Shown here: positions 33,633 to 44,600 of the stretch, piece after piece
Layout: each line of letters opens with the position of its first letter
How positions within the stretch are numbered: position 1 is the stretch's first letter
Assembly: GCA_021397845.1 (NCBI GenBank)
Contig: CM038044.1
Span: forward strand, 43,634,354 to 43,698,353
Direction: 5' to 3'
DNA length: 64,000 nucleotides
Source: Areca catechu
Lineage: Eukaryota > Streptophyta > Magnoliopsida > Arecales > Arecaceae
Notes under the pieces: model-generated
The model's input: only the letters and a program-made list of their open reading frames with translations
The model's database searches: none
What the model was told of the DNA's origin: nothing
Program-made: the position numbers and the translations under genes

Positions 33633-35171
33633 CTTCAACCTTTCATCTCGTAAATTTTTTTTTTTTTCAAAACCTACCCGCCACACCCCCCTTCCCCCAT
33701 CCGGGCTACCCGACCCCTGGCCACCCCTGCCGGCCCACTCGCCGGCCACGCCCTCGCCGAAAACCCGGCGTCCGCCGCCCCAGCCCGTGGAAGACGAAGG
33801 GATAGCCTTGGGAAGTCCAACAGTCGCCTCCATGGCAGCCGCTGCCACCTCCGCCCGCATGCCGCCGCTCACCACCGATTTGCCGCCCGACCACCGCCTT
33901 GCCGCCCAGCCGGCGTCCTTGGGGCCCATGCCCGTGGGAAGACCGAACAGCATGCTCATGCATGCTGTGCGGCCTGCCACCCCTGTACCGCCGCCTGCCG
34001 CCACCGTCCGCCGCCTGGCCGCCACCGTCCGCCGCCTGGCCGCCGCCCCGCTGTCGCTTGTCGCCGATCCACCACTCGACCACCTACCCGCCGCCCTACC
34101 GGCATCCCTGAGCCCCATGCTTGCGGGAAGACCGAATGTCACTCTCGTGCGTGCCGTGCGGTTGTCCCACCCCTGTGCCGCCGCCCGCCACCACCGTCCG
34201 CCGCCTGGCCGCCGCCCCTTCGCCACCACCCGCCGGCCGTGCTGCCGCCCGCTGGCCCCTGGCAGACTGGAGTTCGGGTTTTTTTTCCCCCTTGTTCCTC
34301 CCCGAGAAGAAAGACCTGCACACTTCTCAAAGCAACCCAAGAAGCCTCTGCATGCTTCTCAAAGCTGCTAGAAGGAGACTGTATGCACAATTTTTGGAGC
34401 AGCACGACTTTCAGAGTGGAGGGGATTTCAAAATTCAAATAAACGGGATTTATTTGGTATTTTTTTTAATGAATGTAATTTGGGAAATTTGGGATTTTGA
34501 TTTTGAATTTGATTTCAAAATCAATGGAGGATTTCAGGGGATTTTATTTTTGAATTTCAAAAGGGATATGGGCATTTATCAATACCCATACTCCTCTTGT
34601 AATAAAGTAGTTAATGAAATTGAATTTTTGAAAGAGTTGTTAGGTTTGTCTCCGTTTGGAGTGGGCTGAGGCCCGTTTGCCTTCGTCCTTCAGGATGTTG
34701 AGGGGTGTGAGGCCCCAATGCCTTCGCTCCAGTGAGAGCATCGAGGAGCGTGAAGCCGCTCCAAGTCATCAGTGTCGCCGTGCATGATGGCGGGGTGTGA
34801 TCTCCAAGTCATCAGCGCCTCCGTGCATGATGGCAGGATGTGATCACAAATAAGGTCTTCGTTGCCAAATAGCTGATGTGGGGCTCGAAGCCCTAGGTAC
34901 CCTTTTCCCCTCCATCTCTCTATTTCCCATCGGATCTACATCCTAGGTTCGAGTTTCATTCTCGTTCCCCCTCCATATTTCCATCTTTCCTTCGTCATCC
35001 CATCAAGAAAACTGAAAATCAAAAGAGTCGGCTATTTTAAGATTTTTGGGGTCATCCTATCCTAGTCCCGGGAGGCTTCTTAGCCCTCCCACGATCCTTA
35101 TTTGCTTTAGGTTTTTTTTTTCCCATTTCCGAATAACCCCAGGTTTCTTCGTGTCCACCATCACCACATCA
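33633..35171 (+). repeat. L 5' LTR, right part, with GC-rich island
   Basis: This continues the L LTR after G3. A markedly GC-rich block (about 33690-34265) contrasts with AT-rich flanks. Inside it two related blocks begin 189 bp apart (33910 and 34099; 169 bp apart in the other LTR), and a 21-bp unit near 34001-34042 is doubled here but single in the 3' LTR. A 43-bp tandem repeat starts at 34761 and 34804. Long open frames occur on both strands, as expected of GC-rich repeats lacking stops; I do not accept them as genes. It ends CACCACATCA. Confidence 0.85.
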
Positions 35172-35254
35172 AATTGGTATCAGAGCCAGCAGCGGACTAG
35201 GATTTGCTTCATCGACAAACTCGACGGAGTCGAGTTCTTCGCACTGCAGGAGAA
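35172..35254 (+). other. L interior: PBS plus 3' pol tail, 83 bp
   Basis: The whole interior of L. It starts with AATTGGTATCAGAGCC (PBS 35175-35187) and ends ACGGAGTCGAGTTCTTCGCA (35224-35243) then CTGCAGGAGAA. The second part resembles the last pol codons and polypurine region of G3 (32326-32351), which encode the SSSSHPGRI stretch in relatives. This suggests L arose from a chromovirus by one deletion joining leader to pol end. Confidence 0.8.
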
Positions 35255-36888
35255 TGATGGGGGACCCGAAACCCATCTAGGTTTTCTTTTAATTTTTCTA
35301 GTTTTTCATTTTTTCTTATCCCTGCTATTCCACTTATTCCTTTTATTCCCATTTTATACCAAGTTTATCCTGGAGTTATCCCGGCTAACCCCTTCTTCAA
35401 CCTTTCATCCCGTAAATTTTTTTTTTTTCCAAAACCTAGCCGCCACACCCCCCTTCCCCCATCTGGGCTACCCGACCCCTGGCCGCCCCTGCCGGCCCAC
35501 CCATCGGTGCCCGCCAGCCACACCCTCGCCAGAAACCCGGCGTCCACCACCCCTGCCCATGGAAGATGAAGGGACAGCCTTGGGAAGTCCAACAGTCGCC
35601 TCCATGATAGCCGCTACCGCCGCCGCCCGCATGCCTCCGCTCACCGCCGATCCACCGCCCTGCCGCCCAGCCGGCATCCCTGGGCCCCACACCCGTGGGA
35701 AGACCAAACGGCATGCTCGGGCATGCCATGCGACCGTGCCACCCCTGCGCCACCGCCTGCTGCCACCGTCCGCCGCCTGGCCGCCGCCCCGTCGTCGCTC
35801 GCCACCGATCCACCACCCGGCCACCGCCCCGTCGCCCTGCCGGCGTCCCTGAGCCCCACGCTTGTGGGAAGACCGAACGGCATGCTCGTGCATGCCGTGC
35901 GGCCGTCCCACCCCTACGCCGTTGCCCGCCGCCCCGCCACCACCGCCCGCCGGCCGCGCTACCGCCCGCTAGCCCCCAGCAGACCGGAGTTTGGGTTTTT
36001 TCCCCCTGTTGCTCGGCCGAGAAGAAAGACCTGCACACTTCTCAAAGCAGCCCAAGAAGCCTCTGCACGCTTCTCAAAGTAGCTAGAAGGAGACTGTATG
36101 CACAATTTTTGGAGCGGCATGACATTTAGAGTGGAGGGGATTTCAAAATTCAAATAAATGGGATTTATTTGGTATTTTTTTTAATGAATGTAATTTGGGA
36201 AAGTTGGGATTTTTATTTTGAATTTGATTTCAAAATCAATGGAGGATTTCAGGGGATTTTATTTTTGAATTTCAAGAGGGATATGGGCATTTATCAATAC
36301 CCATACTCCTCTTGTAATAAAGTAGTTAATGAAATTGAATTTTTGAAAGAGTTGTTGGTTCTGTCTCCGTTTGGAGTGGGCTGAGGCCCGTTTGCCTTCT
36401 TCCTTCGGGACGTCGAGGGGTGTGAGGCCCCAATGCCTTTGCTCCAGTGAGAGCGTGGAGGAGTGTGAAGCCGCTCCAAGTCATCAGTGTCACCGTGCAT
36501 GATGTCGGGGTGTGATCTCCAAGTCATCAGCACCTCCGTGCATGATGGCAAGATGTGATCCCAAATAAGGTCATCGCTGCCAAATAGCTAACGTGGGGCT
36601 CGAAGCCCTAGGTACCCTTTTCCCCTCCATCTCTTTGTTTCCCATCGGATCTACATCCTAGGTTCGAGTTTCATTCCCGTTCCCCCTCCATATTTCCATC
36701 TTTCCTTCGTCATCCCATCAAAAAAACTGAAAATCAAAAGAGTCTTGCTGTTTTAGGATTTTCGGGGTCATCCTATCCTAGTCCCGGGAGGCTTCTTAGC
36801 CCTCCCACGATCCTTATTTGCTTTAGGTTTTTTTTTTTTCCATTTCCGAATAACCCCAGGTTTCTTCATGTCCGCTATCACCACATCA
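35255..36888 (+). repeat. L 3' LTR
   Basis: 1634 bp, matching the split left LTR, with the same GC-rich island (about 35445-35995), the related blocks 169 bp apart, and the 43-bp tandem repeat (about 36478-36560). It ends CACCACATCA; the copia3 leader resumes with the target copy GCTAG (36889-36893). Confidence 0.88.
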
Positions 36889-37268
36889 GCTAGCCAAAGT
36901 TGGGCTTGACTATTTGTTGGTTAGAAGCATTGAATTTTGTCATGTTATTGGTTGGACCTAATCGTGACCTTCAATAGGAGGCCCAAAGGCCGATTGAAGT
37001 GTACCTTGTGGCAAAATCTAAATACTAGAAGTTATTTGGAGAAGTAATCGGTTGAAGAACCTACCTTTAAATGCGCTGGGTGGGTCGGCCAAAGTCGGGC
37101 TCATGCATTATCTATTGGGTTTAGTACCCACTAAGGAATTAAAGTAATTCCTCGGATTGGAGGTAGAGGCTACCAGTTAGAACAAAATAGTATGAGGGCC
37201 TTTAGACTAAAGTCCATGTCTTTAGGTTAATAATTCATATACACTAATAGTTTTGGTTTTCCTTTTAG
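36889..37268 (+). other. Copia3 leader, second part
   Basis: Resumes the copia leader after L and aligns with 21473-21845. It ends TTTTGGTTTTCCTTTTAG directly before the ATG at 37269. No gene. Confidence 0.8.
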
Positions 37269-38110
37269 ATGTCTACCAACTTGTCGCTCTGATCTCTTCT
37301 TGATAATAAGAAACTCATGGGTCCCAACTTTGATAGCTGGTATTGAAGGCTCAGGATTATCCTGGAGCATGAATGGATCTTATATGTGATATCAGATTCG
37401 ACACCTGAAACCCTTGCTCCCAATGCTTGGGGTTCGATCAGAAACACTTATCAGAAGTGGCTCTTTGATAGGACCACTATCCGATGCATCATGTTGCAGG
37501 GATGAATGACGAGTTCAGTCACAAATTTGAGGAAGCCCAGCTGGAGAGTTCTTCAAAAGTTGAAGGAGTCTTTCAGTACACCAGATGACGTTGAGAGGTA
37601 CAAGGTCTCCTGTGCAATCTATAATGCACGAATGCTTAATGGGATCTCAGTCACTGATTATGTATTGTACATGATCGAGATGATTGAGCGCTTGAGCAAG
37701 CTCGGATGTCCCTTGCATGAACAGCTCGAGAAAGATGTGATACTGAATTCCCTGCCTTTTTCTTATCTAGACTTTCTCGATCATTTCAAAATGAATAAGC
37801 CTATAGTTAACTACCACGGTATGTTGGGGTTACTACAGACTTATTAGAAAGATCACCAACTCAATAAAGGGGTGGTAAATCTAGTGGGAGGATCTTAAGC
37901 GGGGCATCGTCCCTTTAAGAAAGGGAAAAAGAGAAATAAAGGGAAGAAGGTATAAAATCCTTCTGGGCCCAGTCAGGTCAAGAAGGTGAAGGTTGATAAG
38001 AGCCAGTTGGAGTGTTTCTTCTGTAAGAAGCAGGGTCATTGGAAGAGGAACTGTCCTCTTTATATTGCATCCCTTGACTCGAACAGGTCCAAGAAGAGGA
38101 AGTAGCGGGG
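37269..38110 (+). pseudogene. gag: Copia3 gag
   Basis: The copia Gag in broken form starts at ATG 37269 (MSTNLSL followed by a stop). The capsid region at 37615-37847 is open (MLNGISVTDYVLYMIEMIER). A Lys-rich tail leads to an intact zinc knuckle ECFFCKKQGHWKRNC at about 38010-38054 (CX2CX4HX4C), the only complete one among the three copia copies. Further stops and a frameshift near 37495 prevent a full product. Confidence 0.85.
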
Positions 38111-39703
38111 CAGTGCTGGACAAGGTATTTATATGATAATGCCTTGTAGTTTCTCTATCTACGATACTACAACTGGATATTGGATACCGGAAGTCCAATT
38201 CACATTTGCAATTCTTTGCAGGGACTTCAACTTAGTAGGAGATTCGACGATGGCGAGAGATTCTTGAATGTGGGAAATGGAAGCCAAGTTCTAGTCCTAG
38301 CATTGGAAGCCTTCAAATTAGTTTTCGAGTCTTATACAATCATTTTGAATGAGTGTCGTTACTATCCATCTTTCATCCTGAATGTCATTTCTTTAGGCCA
38401 ATTGGCTATATATGATTATGAACTATCAATGAAGAATGACATTTACAAAATCATTTGGAATGATTCTGTTGTGATAAATAGATACATGAACAATGGCATT
38501 TATGTACTATCGTGACCTGTTAGTATAGTGTACACATCTAGCAAATGCCCTAGGATAGATAATGTCAGCAATGTGTATCTATGGCATTGTAGGCTAGGTC
38601 ATATTTATAAGAACAGGATAAACATGTTGAAAAGCAAGGGTCTTCTTGAGATCAATGAATGTGATTCACTACCAACCTGTGAATCCTGTCTTCTTGGAAA
38701 GATGATAAGATCACCTTTTACTAGAAAGGGTGAACAAGCCAAAGAAATTCTAAGTCTAGTACATACTTATGTATGCGGACCTTTGAATATTAGTGCTAGA
38801 GGTGGGTACAAATATTTCATTATATTTACAGATGACTTTTTGAGGTACGGTTATGTCTTCTTGATGAGACAAATCTGAGTCATTTGAAATGTTCAAACGA
38901 TATCGTAATGAAGTAGAAAAATAAATTGGAAAGTATATCAAAATTTTTTGATTAGATCGAGGTGATGAATATCTTTCTGGTGATTTTTTGACATATCTTG
39001 AGGAGAATAGGATTTTGTCTTAATGGATACCTTCAGGGATATCTTAGTTAAATGAAGTGTCTGAAAGGAGGAATCGAACACTATTAGACATGGTTCAGTC
39101 CACGATGGGCTTTGCTTCTCTGCCGCTATCCTTTTGGGGATATACTCTAGAGTTAGCATGCTACCTTGTAAATAGGGTTCCGAGTAAGTCCATTAGCAAA
39201 ACCCCATATGAGATATGGACTGGACGTAAGCTGACACTCACACACCTTCGGGTCTGGGGTTACCGGGCTTATGTCAAACATTTGGAAACGGATAAGCTTG
39301 GACCTAGGTCTGACCGGTGCTTATTTGTTGGGTATCTAAAAGTGTCTAAGGGAAACTACTTCTACTTGGTTGAAGAATAAAAGTTGTTCGTCAGTCTTAG
39401 GGCTATCTTTTTGAAAAAGGAGTTCTTTAGTGAAGGAATTGTAGCCGCTAAGATTGAACTTAATAAAGTTCAACAAGTAGAAGAATCAATACACTTAAGG
39501 GATAATATAGAACCAGTTATGATTAGGTCATACCCAGAGCCCACACAGGAACCATTAAGGAGATCCGATAGGGTACTACGTCCACTGGACAGATACTATG
39601 ATTTCTTTATCTGGGATGGTGATCCCATTGAACTCGATGAGAACAATGAGGACCCGATCACCTATATGGATGCAATGCAGAGTCCGATTCTGAGAAAAGG
39701 TTA
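38111..39703 (+). pseudogene. pol: Copia3 protease and integrase
   Basis: Protease shows the DTG active site (WILDTGSPIHICN type, about 38173). The zinc domain at 38573-38690 (YLWHCRLGHIYKNRINML, TCESC) is intact. In the integrase core the first catalytic aspartate is replaced (VHTYVCGPL at about 38763, TDVCGP in copia2). A frameshift at about 38875 is followed by LLDMVQSTMG (39087) and the C-terminal domain to about 39700 (PYEIWTGRKLTLTHLRVWGY). It is not functional. Confidence 0.84.
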
Positions 39704-40059
39704 GGAGCCATGAGATTCGAAATGGAGTCCATGGAAATCAACAATGTACGGACATTGGTTGATCCACCTGAGGGGATAAAATCCATTGAATGCAAATGGA
39801 TTTTTAAAAGGAAAAGGAGCACAGACGGGCAGGTAGAGACCTATAAAGCCCATTTGGTTGTCGAAGGGTATCGTCAATGTTATGGTATTGACTATGACGA
39901 GACGTTCTCTCTTGTGGCAATGCTCAAATCCATTTGGATAATACTTGCTTTAGCGGCACACTTTGACTATGAAATATGGAAAATGGATGTTTGAACAGCT
40001 TTCTTGAATGGTGAGCTAGAAGAGGAGGTGTATATGATACAACTTGAAGGGTTCACATC
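39704..40059 (+). pseudogene. pol: Copia3 reverse transcriptase, truncated
   Basis: The first part of RT is present: IECKWIFKRKRSTDGQVETY, YDETFSLVAML, HFDYEIWKMDV then a stop, and EEEVYMIQLEGFTS. The sequence leaves the copia alignment after GGGTTCACATC at 40059, before the YVDD motif. The rest of copia3 and its right LTR are not seen in the window. Confidence 0.85.
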
Positions 40060-42144
40060 TGATTTGGTAAGACCGCTGATGTGGAGCACACCTTGTATGT
40101 AGCTGGCAGCGAAGCAGGTAGATGTTGCCATGTCAGATTCTTTTTGAGCTCCCCCGCCAGGTGGCTCCCCCAAAGTCGAGCCCACCTTGGCCAAGGTCGA
40201 GCTCAGCATCTCAGCTCCTTCTCTAGGTGACTTCGATCGAAGTCGAGCTCCCTCCGCTCCTTCGCCAGGTGGCTCCTCAAATGTCAAGTCCACCATGATC
40301 GAAATCAAGCTCCCTTCGCTCCTTCACCAGGTGGCTCCTTAAGGGTTGAGCCCACCTCGATCGATGTTGAGCCATCTTAGCTCCTTCGCCTGGTGGCTCC
40401 CCAAGGGTCGAGCCCACCTTGGCTGAAGTCGAGCTCCCTCCGCTCCTGACTAGGTGGCTCCCCAAGGGTTGAGCCCACCTCGATCGAAGTCGAGCCATCT
40501 CAGATCCTTCGCCAGGTGGATCCCCACGGGTTGAGCCCACCTCGGTCGAAGTAGAGCTCCTTCCGCTCCTTCATCAGGTGGCTCCCCAAGGGTTGAGCCC
40601 ACCTCGATCGAAGTTGAGCTCCCTCTGCTCCTTCAGCAGGTGGCTCCCCAAGGGTTGAGCCCATCTTGGCCGATGTCGAGCCATCTCAGCTCCTTCGCCA
40701 GGTGGCTCCCCAAGGGTTGAGCCCACCTCGATCGAAGTCGAGTGATCTCAGCTCCTTCTTTAGGTGGCTCCCCAAGGGTTGAGCCCACATCGATCGAAGT
40801 CGAGCTCCCTCAGAACCTTCATTAGGTGGCTCCCCAAGGGTTGAGCCCACCTCGATCGAAGTCGAGCTCCCTCCGCTCCTTCGCCAAGTGGCTCCTCAAG
40901 GGTCGAGCCCACCTCGGCTGAAGTTGAGCCCGCTACTCAAAAGCATCACAAAAAGGACAAAGGTATCAGCACCAAGTCTGCCATCAGAGCCGGCATGTCT
41001 AGTACGGTGCCCCAAAGCTAGCGAGGTGCACCTACCATCATTTTCACCAATTAGGGAGGTGTGCCCTGATCGAGGCACAGGGTCCTGCAGCCGACCATTT
41101 GTACCACCTAGAAGGAGAAGGCCATGTCAAGGACCTCAAACTTGAGAGTGGCTACCCCCGGATCGAGGCCCTGCTAAACTTCCTCAACCATGATAACCCA
41201 CAAGCGAAACAAGGCTCGCAACATAACTACCTACTATAAAGGAAAATGACCTTGAGAGCATGGCCAATGGATGTCGTTGACCTTCGAGCACCCCAGGAGG
41301 GGGAAAATCGAGGCAGGAAGCGGGGAGTGCTGGTGATCTAAAAGGAGGACCCAACGAGCGAGAACAAGGAAAGCAAGTAAAAGGTGGAGAAGGAGATACA
41401 AGCAGGGAGAGTGCACAGAGGCTAAAGCAAAACTCCTGGAGAGAGTTTCAACGAACATGACCATCATGGCTCGAGCCTTACTCCTCTCCTACCCTTTCCA
41501 CTCCATCCTTTACTGAAAACTCTTCTTTAAGCATGGTGATCGAAGAGGGAGCCACCTTGGAGGATCTATTCCTCTTTACTGTCTGCTGACTTGATTGACA
41601 GAGTGCCCCCACCGGGATCCTTAGCCCGGGTCTCTAACTTTGTTTTGCAGGATCGAGAACCACTAGATTTTGGGAAATGAGGCTGTCATCCGATGCCACA
41701 CTCAAGTTGTGGGCCGATGGTAAGGGCGACAATAGATTGGCATGCCACATAGGGAGAGTGAAGCCCCTGTCCAAGCAAGCCCCCTCGCAACTTTGAGAAT
41801 AGCTCTGCTCGAAGCATGGTGGTAACTCGCATGTGAGAAGCCTCCACCAGCCGAGCAGGGGATGCCCCTTCTCCTTTGAGCCCACATAGCCCAGAAAGGG
41901 AGCATCCCGCTCCATCGTAGCCACCCCCAGCAGATGGCCAGTACGCTGCACTCACCCAGTAGATGCAGGTTTTGGTCACGATAGTAAGGTAGCTACAGCA
42001 CCAGGAACAGTTCCTGGTCATCCAGCCATAGCCAGGGACCCCTACGGCCCAAGCCGTCAGCCCTTGCAGTGCCTACGCTCCATCCAAGGTAGGCCATCAC
42101 ATCCATGGGCCATATCTGATGCCTGGGGAAGCCACCGGACCCCC
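40060..42144 (+). mobile_element. Unclassified insertion, probably an LTR of a gypsy element of the Tat/Ogre type
   Basis: It starts TGATTTGG right at the copia3 break. It holds a 62-bp tandem repeat (40147-40930), a TATA box (TATAAA, 41235-41240) and, from 41601, a stretch like the transcript-start/U5 region I associate with plant Tat-type LTRs (position 41601-41620 followed by AGCCCGGGTCTC and TTGTTTTGCAGG). No coding domain is seen. No clear PBS follows, and the right boundary with G5 integrase (about 42144) lacks a clean CA end. It may be a solo LTR, or an element whose interior was invaded by the gypsy array. Confidence 0.45.
40147..40930 (+). repeat. 62-bp tandem repeat, about 12-13 units
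   Basis: The unit is 62 bp with core AGGTGGCTCCCCAAGGGTTG and GAGCCCACCTCGATCGAAGT. One unit near 40200-40246 is shortened. Units begin with either GAGCTCCCTC or GAGCCATCTC. Because 62 is not a multiple of three, the open frames across it change phase between units and are not a protein. Confidence 0.85.
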
Positions 42145-42560
42145 GTAAAATAGGCAAAGATGGGCTACTTTAGATGCGTCAAAAGTTTGAGAGCAAGGTA
42201 CAAAATGGGCCATTTTGGAAAACCTATCAACCACTACAAATATGGAATCATGTTTCTTGAGGGTCTTAGGTAGGCTTAAAACAAATTCCATGCTTAAGTC
42301 CTACCATGGACGGTCTGGTACAGGTAGAGGAGTATATAATCCAATGTTTTGTTTTTGCTATTTTGCAACAGCACAGGTTCGACATCTGGACACTATATTG
42401 GCAACATCCCTCTTTAAACTAGGCCAAAAGAACTAGTCCTCTACAGCTAAAATAGTCTTATTTCTTCCAAAGTGACTAGCAAGGCCTCCTGCATTGGTTT
42501 CCCAGACTAAGAATTCTCTAAGGGATGTCCTGGAAATACATAGTCTATTATTCTTGAATA
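42145..42560 (-). pseudogene. pol: G5 integrase, N-terminal part
   Basis: On the minus strand: the HHCC zinc region (HFGRNKTILAVED-type, then CRTCAVAK, about 42365-42520), the first catalytic aspartate in FVLSLPKTLKKHDSIFVVVD, and FSKMAHFVPCSQTFDASKVA. It breaks at about 42144, before the second aspartate. Stops within the zinc region are present. It is the left end of what survives of G5. Confidence 0.8.
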
Positions 42561-43960
42561 AATAACCATCTTGAAGGTTGTATTCGCTATGGATACTAGA
42601 TGGTCCTTGGGTTAGGGATTGGACAATTTCACTAAAGTCAGGATAGGTTTCATATTCATCTTTTAACCTATCAAATCCAATGACTTCATGCTAACGGTAT
42701 GTAACAGTAAGGCTCATCTACTAAGTGCGTCAGCTACCTTGTTTTCAGTTCCAGCTTGGTGTTTTAGTACAAAGGTAAAGGCTTGTATAAACTCTATCCA
42801 CTTAGCATGCCTAGGGTTTAATTTCTTTTGGGAGTTCAGAAATCGGAGTGCTTCATGATCAGAATATAGAACAAACTCCTAGGATAGTAAATAATGTCTC
42901 AAATATCTAAGAGCTTGTACTACCATACAAAAATCTTTGTCATAGGTTGAGTACTCAAGTTTAGCCTCATTAAATTTCTCACTGAAGAAGGCTATTAGAT
43001 GATTCTCTTGGCTCAGAACTCCTCCTATGCCTACTCCCGAAGCATCGCAAGCTACCTCAAAGACCTTAGTAAAATCGGGTAACCTCAAAATAGATGCTTG
43101 TGTCATCTTAGTTTTGATCTATAGGAAGGCTCTATCTGTAGCTTTGGTCCATTCAAAACTACCATTCCTAATACAATTAGTAATTGGTGCTACTTTGGTG
43201 CTAAATCCCCTAATAAACCTTCTGTAGAAAGTGTCTAGACCATGGAAACTTCTAACTTCATGGATACTAGTGGGTACTGGCCACTCTACTATGGATCTAA
43301 CCTTTTTAGGGTCAGCTGCTACACCTTCAAGGGTCACCACAAAGCCTAGGAAGATAACTTTATGGGTCATGAAATCACACTTCTTCAAATTAGCATAGAG
43401 GTTCTCTTTCCTAAGAGTCAAGCAAACTTGTTTCAGATGTTCTATATGATCTTCCTTAGTTTTGCTATAAATCAGGATATCATCAAAATATACTACCACA
43501 AATTTACCTATGAACATCCTAAGGACTTGGGTCATAATTCTCATGAAAGTGCTAGGGGCATTAGATAACCCAAAAGGCATTACGACCCACTCATATAGAC
43601 CATCTTTGGTTTTAAAAGCTGTTTTCCATTCATCCCCATGTCTGATTCGAACCTGATGGTAACCACTCTTAAGGTCTATCTTTGAAAAGATTGTGGCTCC
43701 TGCCATCATATCCAACATATCATTCAAGAGGGGGATGGAAAACCTATACTTCACAGTTATTTTATTTATGGCACAGCTATCAATACACATCCTCCACGTG
43801 CCATCTTTCTTGGGGGTTAATAGGGCTAGTATAGTACAAGGACTTAGGCTCTCCTTAATAAACCCTTTTCTAAGAAGCTCACCTACCTATCTTTGAAGCT
43901 CTAAGTGTTCAGTTGGGTTCATCCTATAATGAGGCAGGTTAGGCAAGGTAGCTCTTGGGA
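42561..43960 (-). pseudogene. pol: G5 reverse transcriptase and RNase H
   Basis: RT at 43790-43119 is open for 223 codons: CIDSCAINKITVKYRFSIPL, IDLKSGYHQVRIR, catalytic VVYFDDILIYS, VVTLEGVAADPKKVRSIVEW. RNase H follows (FEVACDASGVGIGGVLSQEN, TFVLKHQAGTENKVADALSR-type, 43080-42720) with frameshift and stops. Upstream to 43960 is the LPHYRMNPTEH region before RT. The catalytic motifs read intact, but RT and RNase H are no longer in one frame. Confidence 0.87.
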
Positions 43961-44600
43961 CTAAATCAATTGCATGTTGGACATCCCTAAGTGGTGGTAA
44001 GTGGTCAGGTAAATCTTCAGGAAATACGTCACTAAATTCACTTAAGACTCCCTTGACCTCCTAAGGGTATTCTCTATCAATAGGATAAGATACTTCCTTC
44101 ACAAATAACATCCAAATGGTAGTGCCCTCAGATATCTCTTTCTCTAGATCTTTTGCAGTGATAAGATTTTTTTCCTTAAGTGAGCTAGATCCTCTCTTAA
44201 TTGATTCCTAAGGTGGGGTGGGGTTTATGGTGATCTTCTTCCCATGAAAAGTAAACATGCAAGCATTAGTTCAGCCATAAAGGGTGGCATCATGATCATA
44301 AAGCCATGGCCATCCTAGGATTATACTGCTTACCCCCATGGGCACAACATCACACCACACTTTATCCTGGTATGACTGAAGCTGGATCTAGACTTAATGG
44401 GTATAGAGGTGGATCTATCCAGGATACCTTATAGGGGCTTGGGTGAGGAACTAGGTGTAAGCCTAAGGTTTTGACAGCCTTATGGGATATGGCATTCACA
44501 CAGCTCCCACTATTTATAATTATTTTGCACACCTTGTCCCAAATCTTCACAAAGGTCTGTAGGATGTTGGTCCTACGCCAATCTTCCTGGGTTTTACTTT
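43961..44600 (-). pseudogene. pol: G5 protease and protease-RT spacer
   Basis: The minus-strand frame at 44550-44362 reads CKIIINSGSCVNAISHKAV. In G7 the same site is CKVIIDSGSCVNAIS, so the active-site aspartate of the aspartic protease is replaced by asparagine here. The spacer to RT is broken by several stops. Confidence 0.75.

Larger units (their letters stand above)
28303..36888 (+). mobile_element. L: LTR element with an 83-bp interior, split by G3
   Basis: The LTRs are 28303-28442 plus 33633-35171 (1679 bp without the G3 insertion) and 35255-36888 (1634 bp). Both begin TGATGGGGGACCCGAAACCC and end CACCACATCA. Target duplications are GCTGG (28298-28302) and GCTAG (36889-36893). The interior, 35172-35254, holds only a PBS (TGGTATCAGAGCC, 35175-35187) and a tail matching the extreme 3' end of chromovirus pol with the polypurine AGGAGAA. 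There are no protein genes, so all proteins must have come from other elements. Orientation follows from PBS left and polypurine right. Confidence 0.88.

Noticed and set aside
33496..34371. 291-codon plus-strand frame and a 243-codon minus-strand frame (33609-34340) in the L LTR
   Set aside because: Both lie in a GC-rich repeat island where stops are rare on either strand, the reading frame is not preserved in the other LTR, and no domain is recognisable.
40277..40540. Minus-strand frame with repeated SRWAQPL and GEPPGEG peptides
   Set aside because: It is the 62-bp tandem repeat read in a changing phase; the unit length is not a multiple of three.
41634..42021. Three overlapping minus-strand frames near 41.6-42.0 kb
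   Set aside because: No homology or motif, poor starts, and they lie in the LTR-like U5 and flanking region.
42100..42144. Possible continuation of copia3 RT after the insertion at 40060
   Set aside because: A weak match to the copia PIYGLKQ region was considered, but neither frame nor flanking sequence follows, so I treat it as chance.
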